From Leptothermofonsia sichuanensis E412 (lineage in GTDB: Bacteria > Cyanobacteriota > Cyanobacteriia > Leptolyngbyales > Leptolyngbyaceae), in contig NZ_CP072600.1 in the NCBI RefSeq assembly GCF_019891175.1, forward strand, positions 6,014,001-6,078,000: a DNA stretch of 64,000 nt. Direction: 5' to 3'. Made by a program: the position numbers and the translations under genes. The stretch's first letter is position 1. Every line of letters starts with the position of its first letter. Shown piece by piece: positions 57,010 to 64,000 of this stretch. The notes beneath the pieces are model-generated. The model was not told the DNA's origin and did no database searches. It saw only the letters and a program-made list of their open reading frames with translations.

Positions 57010-57071
57010 GGCTGTGAAGCACCACACTGAGCCTTACACTCCCATCCCTCACTTAATTGAAAAATACTATC
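56977..57071. repeat. Family-1 palindromic repeat, copy D, ending a coding gene
   Basis: TATAGCCCTTTTCAGGGGTGTAAGGTACCGTGAGG ... CCCATCCCTCACTTAATTG (given in parts), same orientation as copy B. Its first 33 bases code the C-terminus and stop of the GGDEF-EAL gene. Confidence 0.85.
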
Positions 57072-57119
57072 AATCTGTGCACAGGCTCTTGAAGATCCGT
57101 TCCGGCAGCACGGCTCTAC

Positions 57120-58361
57120 TCAAGTAGTGTATTCGGCGTTAATCTTGACGTAATCATAGCTAAGATCGCAGCCCCAGGCGGTTCCAGAGCCGTGACCGTG
57201 ACCAATGCTGACCGTGATCAGAACGGTGTCTTCTCTTAAATAAGCCCCTTCAGCCGCCTGTTTCAGGTAGGCGTTGGCAGCCGCGCGATCAAAGGGTTGG
57301 GGTTGTCCATTCTGCATCATCAAAAAAGGACCCAGTCCAATTTGTAGATCGTTCTGGTCAAAGGATACCCCTGCCCGTCCAGCCGCTCCGGCAATTCTGC
57401 CCCAGTTGGGATCCCGTCCAAAGATGGCAGATTTGACCAGGGAAGACCCGGCAATAGTCCGGGCAACCCGGCGGGCCGATTCATCATCCACCGCACCAGA
57501 AACCTGCACTTCCAGCAGACAGGTTGCCCCTTCCCCGTCACGGGCGATCGCCTTTGCCAGGTAAATGCAAACCTCCGTCAACATAGCTTCTAATTTGTCA
57601 GCCTCTGTCCCCGGTTCAGTAATCGCAGGGGTGCGTGACTCCCCATTTGCCAGGGCAAACAGCGAATCGTTAGTACTGGTGTCACCATCTACAGTGATCT
57701 GGTTAAAGCTGCGATCAGCGGCGCGACTTAACATTTGCTGCCACAGGTGGGGAGAAACCGCCGCGTCACAGGTGACGAACGCCAGCATGGTTGCCATGTT
57801 TGGGTGAATCATGCCAGAACCTTTCGCGATGCCGCCAATTCTTACAGGTCGGTCGTGCAGAACCGTTTCCAGGGCGATCGCTTTAGGCACCAGGTCAGTG
57901 GTCATGATGGCTCTGGCAGCTGCCTCAGACCCCGTTTCTGAGAGAGCGGCAATCATTTGAGGCAGGGCAGCTTTGAGCTTGTCCAGCTTAATCCGCTGTC
58001 CAATCACGCCAGTGGATGCCAGCAGAATCGATTCAGGGGGAACGTGGAGCAACTGGCTGAGAGACTGAGCACTGTCCAGGGCATCTTCCCAACCCTGGGT
58101 ACCTGTGGCAGCATTTGCCTGTCCGGCGTTGCAGAGAATAGCACGGGCACTTGATTTCGCCTGGAGCCTTTGGCGGCAGTAGTCCACACAGGCGGCACGG
58201 ACCTGATTGGTGGTGAATACGCCAGCGGCGATCGCCTCCACATCTGACACAATCAGAGCCAGATCGGGCAATCCTGAAGGTTTCAACCCTGCTGCCATTC
58301 CCGCTGCCCGATACCCCTTTGGAGCCGTAATGCCACCGGGAATTTCCTGCCAGTCTGCCAT
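57120..58361 (-). CDS. argJ: Bifunctional ornithine acetyltransferase / N-acetylglutamate synthase
   Basis: 413 codons, AAGGGG nine bases upstream. Arginine biosynthesis: recycles acetyl between ornithine and glutamate. The protein self-cleaves before Thr191 in HPNMATMLAF, generating the two chains. Other blocks: APKGYRAAGMAAGLKP, FTTNQVRAACVDY, STGVIGQRI, IGGIAKGSGMIHPN, DGDTSTNDS, IFGRDPNWGRIAGAAGRAG. Intact; length normal. It is alone on its strand, with palindromes in its upstream region. Confidence 0.96.
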   Translation of the reverse strand: MADWQEIPGGITAPKGYRAAGMAAGLKPSGLPDLALIVSDVEAIAAGVFTTNQVRAACVDYCRQRLQAKSSARAILCNAGQANAATGTQGWEDALDSAQSLSQLLHVPPESILLASTGVIGQRIKLDKLKAALPQMIAALSETGSEAAARAIMTTDLVPKAIALETVLHDRPVRIGGIAKGSGMIHPNMATMLAFVTCDAAVSPHLWQQMLSRAADRSFNQITVDGDTSTNDSLFALANGESRTPAITEPGTEADKLEAMLTEVCIYLAKAIARDGEGATCLLEVQVSGAVDDESARRVARTIAGSSLVKSAIFGRDPNWGRIAGAAGRAGVSFDQNDLQIGLGPFLMMQNGQPQPFDRAAANAYLKQAAEGAYLREDTVLITVSIGHGHGSGTAWGCDLSYDYVKINAEYTT

Positions 58362-58771
58362 GCTAACACCCCTTCAAGGTCTAACAATCCAGGCGATTAT
58401 AGCAGGGTTGGCAGAGGACGTTTGTATGTACCAGAAAAAAAAGGGAGAGCCGCTCAAGCGCCTCCCCCTATCATCAGGGTGCATCTACTTACCACAGTAT
58501 GCCACTTTAGAGGTGAGGGGTGACACCCCTCAAAACTTTTTTGACAAACTCTTTACATAAAAAGGGTGTTTAGGTATGAGGGGTGTCACCCCCTATTTGC
58601 CAAGAAGAAGGGAACCCAGGCGAGAATATCGATATCCACGTTGCCGTCAGACCGCAGGTATGGCAGGGGCGATTTGATTGACCTGCGCCTGAAAGTCAGT
58701 GGAATAACCAAACCACGTCGATCTACCAGGCCGTGGCTTTTCCAGGAACCATCTCCAGGTTTCAGGCTGGG
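58362..58771. other. Intergenic region with paired palindromes
   Basis: Two related hairpins: GAGGGGTGACACCCCTC (58513-58529, perfect 17-mer palindrome, then AAAACTTTTTT) and GAGGGGTGTCACCCCCT (58579-58595). Between them is TTTTTTGACAAACTCTTTACA. The second could end gatB transcription on the minus strand. No gene is supported here; ORFs such as 58566-59156 are antisense shadows of gatB. Confidence 0.65.
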
Positions 58772-60268
58772 TCAGGTTTCAGAATTGAGCTTCCTGGCGA
58801 GTAGCTGGTTTGTCAGTTTCGGATCGGCGCGTCCCCCCGTCTGCTTCATCACCTGTCCTACAAAGAAACCCAGCATCTTGGTTTTGCCGTTGCGGTATTG
58901 TTCCAACTCTTTGGGGTGGGCTGCCAGCACTTCATCAATCGCAGTCTCAATCACACCCGTATCAGAAATCTGGATCAGTCCCTTACTTTCCACCAGTTTT
59001 TTGGGAGACCCCCCCTTTTCCAGCAGTTCTGGCAGAATGTCTTTGCCAATTTTGTTGCTGATAGTTCCACGCTCAATCAAAGTCGTCAGTTCAGCCAGTT
59101 CAGCGGGCTGGAGGGGAAGGGTGGCAATGGTGACATCACTGTTGCTGTTGAGATAGGCACTGATGTCTCCCATCAACCAGTTGGCAGCCAGTTTAGCCGG
59201 AGCACCTGCGGCAATGGTTGCCTCAAAGTACTCTGCCATTGCCCGGTCGTCGGTCAAAACCCGTGCATCATAGGCAGATAAACCCAATTCGCTCTCGTAG
59301 CGCTGCCGCTTCTGGTATGGTAACTCTGGTAATTCAGCCTTCCACTGCTTCAGTTGAGTTTGAGACACCTCGATCGGTCCCAGGTCAGGCTCCGGGAAGT
59401 AGCGGTAGTCACTGGAGCCTTCCTTCGTCCGCATACTGACGGTGCGCTGCGAGTTTTCTTCCCACAGGCGGGTTTCTTGAACAATGCGCTCTCCTGCTTC
59501 AATCGCCTCAATCTGGCGCTCAATTTCGTACTCGATCGCCCGCTGAATCGCGTTGAAGGAGTTCATGTTCTTGATTTCGACCTTGGTGCCAAATTCCTTT
59601 TGCCCCACAGGACGAACTGAAATGTTGACATCGCAACGGAGAGAGCCTTCCTGCATGTTGCCATCGCTGACTCCCAGGTAGCGCAGGATGCGGCGCAACT
59701 CCTGGGCATACTCAGCGGCTTCCTGCCCGGAACGCATATCTGGCTCGGACACAATCTCTGCTAAGGGGACGCCGGTACGGTTGAAATCAACCAGGGAATA
59801 GGTGGAACCCGCCAGGCGATCGCTGCCTCCATGCACCAGTTTGCCAGCGTCTTCCTCCATATGCAGGCGAGTGATGCCTATGCGCTTGCGAGTGGCGTCC
59901 CCGGTTTCCTTATTGACCAGTTCAATTTCGAGCCAGCCGTGTTCAGCGATGGGCAGGTCGTACTGGGAAATCTGGTAATCCTTAGGCAGGTCAGGATAGA
60001 AATACTGCTTGCGGTCAAATTTGCTGTAAGGCGCAATTTTACAGTTGAGTGCCAGACCTGCCTTCACCGCATATTCCAATACCTTCTGGTTCAGTACAGG
60101 CAGAACTCCCGGCATTCCCATACACACCGGGCAGACCTGGGTATTCGGCGTGCCGCCAAAGGTGGTCGCACAGTTACAGAAAATCTTCGTTTCTGTCTTC
60201 AGTTGAACGTGGGTTTCCAGACCAATAACCGCTTCATACTGGGTTTTTACTGGGGCAGCAGTGACCAT
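58772..60268 (-). CDS. gatB: Aspartyl/glutamyl-tRNA(Asn/Gln) amidotransferase subunit B
   Basis: 498 codons. Subunit B of GatCAB, which turns Glu-tRNA(Gln) into Gln-tRNA(Gln). Family features: [115 protein letters not shown], and the C-terminal helical tRNA-binding YqeY-like part ending [15 protein letters not shown]. Complete. Partner genes gatA and gatC are not in the window. Confidence 0.97.
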   Translation of the reverse strand: MVTAAPVKTQYEAVIGLETHVQLKTETKIFCNCATTFGGTPNTQVCPVCMGMPGVLPVLNQKVLEYAVKAGLALNCKIAPYSKFDRKQYFYPDLPKDYQISQYDLPIAEHGWLEIELVNKETGDATRKRIGITRLHMEEDAGKLVHGGSDRLAGSTYSLVDFNRTGVPLAEIVSEPDMRSGQEAAEYAQELRRILRYLGVSDGNMQEGSLRCDVNISVRPVGQKEFGTKVEIKNMNSFNAIQRAIEYEIERQIEAIEAGERIVQETRLWEENSQRTVSMRTKEGSSDYRYFPEPDLGPIEVSQTQLKQWKAELPELPYQKRQRYESELGLSAYDARVLTDDRAMAEYFEATIAAGAPAKLAANWLMGDISAYLNSNSDVTIATLPLQPAELAELTTLIERGTISNKIGKDILPELLEKGGSPKKLVESKGLIQISDTGVIETAIDEVLAAHPKELEQYRNGKTKMLGFFVGQVMKQTGGRADPKLTNQLLARKLNSET

Positions 60269-60370
60269 AGGCTCCCATTCTCACAACGAGCAATGCTGCT
60301 CTATTGTAGCTTCTACGGACAGCAATCTTTCGGGAAGGGAAAGGTGGGAGGGGTAAGGGGGGGAGGGGTG

Positions 60371-60411
60371 AGGGGAGAAGCGAGAGGAATAAGGGGAGAA
60401 GCGAGAGGAAT
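60371..60411. repeat. 21-bp purine-rich tandem repeat
   Basis: AGGGGAGAAGCGAGAGGAAT at 60371-60390 and again at 60392-60411, within a run of G/A-rich sequence (60346-60425) between gatB and the formamidase gene. Confidence 0.9.
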
Positions 60412-60542
60412 GGGGGGAAGAGGGGTTGTTGGTTGTTGGAAACTATGCTCTGGCACTCTGTTGAAAAGGATGGGCACACAGACTTTGCCCATCCTACTTT
60501 GGTGCCCATCCTACTTTGGTATTTTGTTTTTGAGAAATCGCC

Positions 60543-61949
60543 TCAGGCGATTGGTTTGGATTTCACTTGTTTGGGGTTAAACATGGCTTTGGGAATAATT
60601 CCATGCACGCCCCAGTTGCCATCTACTACCTGGGTAATGGCAAAGTCGTTGCTGACAGTGATCAGGGAATATGCTTCATCCTCTGTCAGGTTCATGCCAT
60701 TCATCAAAAAGTCCCGTACTTTAGTGGAGCAGTCCTTTAAGGCAGGATCAAGGGATGACAGTTCAAAGATCTTGGTCTGGGCGTCTGGGCCCAGTTCTTC
60801 CAGGTAATTGCGGAAGGTAAATCCATGCACAATCCAGGAATCAGGGGTTTCTAACAAAGGATAATCAACCCTTTCTAAAAGGGTGCCAGCCAGCTTTGCT
60901 TTTTTGTGCAGAACGAACTGAAAGGTCCCAATCAGTGAGGTTTCAATTGCAGTGCCATCCAGTTCTGAGTCGCCCTGAGCTGCATGGGCATCTCCGGCAG
61001 AAAAGAGTGCCCCTGGCACGGATACAGGGTAGTACATAGCAGTGCCGATCCCCACATGGCGATTATCAATATTACCGCCAAAATAGCCAGGAGGAATGGA
61101 ATTGACAATATCGGCTTCTTTCGGTGCCAGACCCATTGCCCCAATGTGCAGACGCAGGGGAACTTTTACCCCTTCCAGGACGTTTGCCGTTTGTTTAACT
61201 TTACTGTGGTCTACGATAATGCCAGGGTAGTCAATCGTAGCGTGACTCTTGCCGTCGGGGGTGGTTTGGGGGGTCCAGCGGAAGCTGTAGGCCGCCTTTG
61301 CCCAGTTGCGTTTGCCAGTGGCATCCATTTCGTAGATGGTAATGACTTCCCGTGGTTTGGGTTCCTGGGACAGGTTTTTATAATGGAATCCCCACCAGGC
61401 AGCCGCATTGGAACCAAAGGTTTTGCCTGCATATTTGGGATTGCCACTGGGTTTCAGCTTTAAATCCACAATTCGGACTTCCAGTAAGTCACCGGGTTCA
61501 GCATCGCAGATATAGACGGGACCCGTCAGGACATGCACACCGGGTCCGCGATCGCGGACTCCCTTTTCGGTCGCCGTCCAGCGATAAATACTTTCGATGC
61601 CCGGATCCCCCTGAATCATGCGTTCATAGTCATCTCCAGCATGGTGGGTGATCAAATCCATGGTGACGTAATCTTTAGAATGAACGGCCACAACAGGGGG
61701 TGATTTCTTGCTGAAGAAGCCCCATTGTACCGTTTCGGCATTGCCAATAATCCTGTATCGAGCGGGAGCAGCACTGCGTTTGCTACAGTTTGCTGTCACC
61801 TGTGCCTGGGGCCTGGTAATGGGTGGCATGGCTTTGCCATCCGCCGCTTTGACACCCGAAAATGGGGAAAAACTGGCAAGTACAACCATCAACAAACCGA
61901 TGATTGCGCCAAGCCATAGAAAATGTGTCTGTCTTCGCCCCCACACCAT
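60543..61949 (-). CDS. Exported acetamidase/formamidase family protein
   Basis: Start chosen at MVWGRRQTHFLW (AGGAGA 11 bases upstream), 468 codons. An N-terminal signal peptide (FLWLGAIIGLLMVVLASFSPFSGVKA) is unusual for FmdA-type enzymes, which are mostly cytoplasmic. Family signs: GPVYICDAEPGDLLEVRIVDL, FGSNAAAWWGFHY, PGIIVDHSKVKQ, PLRLHIGAMGLAP, NSIPPGYFGGNIDNRH, DAHAAQGDSELDGTAIE. The enzyme hydrolyses short amides to ammonia and acid; an exported form would act in the periplasm or thylakoid lumen. The true substrate is unknown. Confidence 0.9.
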   Translation of the reverse strand: MVWGRRQTHFLWLGAIIGLLMVVLASFSPFSGVKAADGKAMPPITRPQAQVTANCSKRSAAPARYRIIGNAETVQWGFFSKKSPPVVAVHSKDYVTMDLITHHAGDDYERMIQGDPGIESIYRWTATEKGVRDRGPGVHVLTGPVYICDAEPGDLLEVRIVDLKLKPSGNPKYAGKTFGSNAAAWWGFHYKNLSQEPKPREVITIYEMDATGKRNWAKAAYSFRWTPQTTPDGKSHATIDYPGIIVDHSKVKQTANVLEGVKVPLRLHIGAMGLAPKEADIVNSIPPGYFGGNIDNRHVGIGTAMYYPVSVPGALFSAGDAHAAQGDSELDGTAIETSLIGTFQFVLHKKAKLAGTLLERVDYPLLETPDSWIVHGFTFRNYLEELGPDAQTKIFELSSLDPALKDCSTKVRDFLMNGMNLTEDEAYSLITVSNDFAITQVVDGNWGVHGIIPKAMFNPKQVKSKPIA

Positions 61950-62288
61950 ATACTCGCGTCTCCTGTAGCCGATAATACTTTTCAATCTTGAAGAGTATCC
62001 GAGAAATGAGATTTAAGATTGGTGTTTCAGGTTACATAAAAAAATACTTAACACTACGGATCGGTCAAGCCTGCTTTGAGGGACAAAGCTTCCTCAAAAC
62101 ACCCTGAGTTTTTGTAGATTTGAGCTATCCCTTAAATCTATCCTGACGGCTTATTAACGCGAAGTGCGACAACCTTCAGATCCCCGGTGTCTAGAGAGGT
62201 TGGTCAGCGAATTCGATCAAAGTCCACAAGACACCAGGGATCCTGGCTTCCAGAGTTTTTTCCCAGAATCGAGTTGCCCATGGCGTTA
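61950..62288. other. 340-base intergenic region, nothing recognisable
   Basis: AT-rich near 61980-62060 with TTTAAGATTGG and AAAAAAATACTTAACACT; probably promoter sequence of the formamidase gene. No repeat or RNA gene recognised. Confidence 0.5.
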
Positions 62289-64000
62289 CTACAGTCCTGA
62301 TTCAATCAGCGGAACGGCTGCATTCACCAGCGAGAGCAGCACACCAGTTTGTTCCTGTCCGTTGGTTGCCAGGTCGCTATGACAGAGGTAAACCCGTTCC
62401 TGCGATCGCCCCAACAGATCGAGCAAAATCCGGCGAAGCCGACGCTCATTTGACTCCATGACTTCTGCGGCAGTCAGGGCATGGCCAGACCAGTTCCGCA
62501 GGAACAGGGGAGCACCAAACAATGCATCAATTCCAGTCAGCCAGCGGGGAGATCCCGCATCCAGCCAGAACTGCCAGCGATGGGTCCGGCGATTGGAACG
62601 ATACTGAAACACTGTTGCCAGGGTTACGGCATTGCTGGCAGGTCCCATTGGCCGCACAGGGTAAGGATTTGCCGTAATCGTGCCGCTGTTCAGAAGCTGG
62701 ATAAAGCGATTGACGGTCATATAAGCAGGGGCTTCATACCGTTCTCGACTTCGGAGTCTGCGGCTCACTTCCCAATAATGTTGCGCTGCCTCAATCAACT
62801 GGCGCAGGGCAGAAAGCTGGTCAAAGGGCAAAGAGCCGCCCCCCAGTAAAAAGAACTGAATTGCCCGATCCAGCAGGGAAACAGCATTTGGGATCAGGCG
62901 TTGCTCCAGTTGAGCCTGCTGGGTGCCAATCCACTGCACGATTTCCTCGTAGGCAGTGGTTGCCTGGTAACCCAACCGATCCCAGCGGGGAAAGGTAGTG
63001 GCCGGTAGTAACCGGGGATGATCTGGGTGGGGGACAAAGCAGTAGTCGGCAATTAACCCGGCCCGGACAGGATCAAGGGGAAAGGATAAAGCAGATATGG
63101 CTTTGCCATTCCCAAAAGGCAGGATGAAGGAATCGTCGTAAGACAGAGATTCGCCTGCGGTTGCTTCGCCCTGGGATGCTTCTGTCACCCTGCTTCCTTG
63201 TTCCTCTCCCTCCGATACCCGATACCCGCTCTCCGGTTCCCACTTCCTTGCCAGAACCACCAGCATTTCAGCCACCGTATCCCGATTGACTAACCGCCCT
63301 AAACCAGGATAGACGAGTGTTAACAGGGTCAGAAGGGCGCGAATGATAGGGTAGCTGGTGAGAGGGCGCTGATCGTTGAGAGATTCAACCGGAATCTGAT
63401 GTCTGGTCAGCATTTCGCTGAGACTATAGCGGGCGATCGCATCCAGACCTGGACCAATGAGGGCAATGTCTCGCGGCTCGATTTGCCCCTGCTGCACGGC
63501 TTCCACGATTACCGCTACAGTCCGCTGCAAAAGCTGGGCACGGGAGACCGTCTGGATCGTCTGGATGGACTCTGGCAGACTGGCTAAAAAAATTGGGTCT
63601 GTCACCAGATCGACGACAGATGCTCCCAGATCCTCTGCCAGAGAGGGACACGGGCGTTCTGTCAGTGATTCCATCCGGCACCGTTCCGCCAGGCCAGCCA
63701 GGTAGTTGGGGTCTGCCCCCAGACCCAGCCGCACGGCTCCATCAGGATTGTAGGTAAAAGCTGCGATCGCACCAGCATCGAGCATAACTTCAAACAGGGA
63801 GCGGGCGATCGCCGGGTACTCGTCTACATCATCTGCCAGGATAAGCCGATACCGTTGCAGCAGATGGGCCTGATAAGTGGGGTCAGGTAGCAAATATTGC
63901 CAGTACAGACCAGCCAGGATGCCATAGGTCAGCAAACCCCGCTCCAGGCACCAGTGCTGCCAGCGTTGCAGCATTTCCCCCACCTGTTCTGGAGGGATGG
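62289..64000 (-). CDS. UvrD/Rep-like superfamily I helicase, 5' end outside window
   Basis: At least 570 codons; the frame is open to the window edge (IPPEQVGEMLQ). It shows a DE-box-like Walker B LILADDVDEYPAIAR, motif III-like AIAAFTYNPDGAVRLGLGAD, PRDIALIGPGLDAI (motif IV region), and RPLTSYPIIRALLTLLTLVYP. The motif spacing fits an SF1 helicase C-terminal half, of the type annotated in cyanobacteria as a recombinase-like UvrD relative. The P-loop lies outside. A 45-residue low-complexity insert (WEPESGYRVSEGEEQGSRVTEASQG) is encoded by STRR-like GGGTATC repeats near 63205-63235. Function: DNA unwinding in repair, inferred. Confidence 0.75.
   Translation of the reverse strand, partial: IPPEQVGEMLQRWQHWCLERGLLTYGILAGLYWQYLLPDPTYQAHLLQRYRLILADDVDEYPAIARSLFEVMLDAGAIAAFTYNPDGAVRLGLGADPNYLAGLAERCRMESLTERPCPSLAEDLGASVVDLVTDPIFLASLPESIQTIQTVSRAQLLQRTVAVIVEAVQQGQIEPRDIALIGPGLDAIARYSLSEMLTRHQIPVESLNDQRPLTSYPIIRALLTLLTLVYPGLGRLVNRDTVAEMLVVLARKWEPESGYRVSEGEEQGSRVTEASQGEATAGESLSYDDSFILPFGNGKAISALSFPLDPVRAGLIADYCFVPHPDHPRLLPATTFPRWDRLGYQATTAYEEIVQWIGTQQAQLEQRLIPNAVSLLDRAIQFFLLGGGSLPFDQLSALRQLIEAAQHYWEVSRRLRSRERYEAPAYMTVNRFIQLLNSGTITANPYPVRPMGPASNAVTLATVFQYRSNRRTHRWQFWLDAGSPRWLTGIDALFGAPLFLRNWSGHALTAAEVMESNERRLRRILLDLLGRSQERVYLCHSDLATNGQEQTGVLLSLVNAAVPLIESGL

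Overview
The window is a piece of chromosome from a filamentous cyanobacterium, most likely a Leptolyngbya-like or Oscillatoriales-type organism. The evidence is the very frequent HIP1 octamer (GCGATCGC), heptameric STRR repeats between genes, and families typical of cyanobacteria (CHAT/EACC1 conflict genes, CGLD27, SLH-OprB porin, CHASE2 and multi-PAS kinases, a TPP-riboswitch thiC, arsenosugar genes). GC is about 50 % except for an AT-rich patch near 3.5-4.9 kb. The species is inferred; no rRNA or tRNA gene was seen.

Region 1 (1-7.6 kb) is a decaying conflict/mobile region. It holds an EACC1 - CHAT protease - STAND NTPase operon (minus strand) with two apparent single-base frameshifts, a short helical protein, two AT-rich genes for small exported proteins, a vMAP-HTH/AAA gene cut by an IS1-family element with degraded TPR sequence on the far side, and a Uma2 nuclease-like protein. 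Region 2 (7.9-16.4 kb) is the most unusual part. Six co-directional genes encode two tandem paralogues rich in Glu-Phe/Tyr-Glu repeats, an HExxH metalloprotease, a transthyretin-like-domain protein, an unknown protein, and a Zn-phospholipase-C/Het-C-like protein that carries the same acidic-aromatic tag. A divergent LuxR-type regulator sits at the head of the cluster. I know of no named system with this composition.

Region 3 (17-20.1 kb) is an arsenosugar operon (arsM, TVP38-like membrane protein, arsS) interleaved with a 97-bp repeat element. Region 4 (20.9-31.3 kb) carries an alpha/beta hydrolase, HNH nuclease, DHH phosphoesterase, SixA, a response regulator with its CHASE2 kinase, a GH13 glycosidase, and thiC under a THI box. 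Region 5 (31.4-53.8 kb) carries a PrsW-like protease, an MscS channel, two large sensor kinases, a DUF2259-like lipoprotein, a P-type ATPase, CGLD27, asparaginase, a fused Dpp/Opp ATPase, an iron-type porin and glyoxalase I. Region 6 (53.9-64 kb) carries a PAS-GAF-GGDEF-EAL protein, argJ, gatB, an exported acetamidase/formamidase, and the 3' part of a UvrD-like helicase gene that runs off the window.

Three families of short palindromic, MITE-like repeats recur through the window. They supply stop codons, leaders or 3' ends to several genes. Together with the STRR heptamers they account for most of the longer intergenic stretches. All functional assignments are by motif recognition from the sequence alone.
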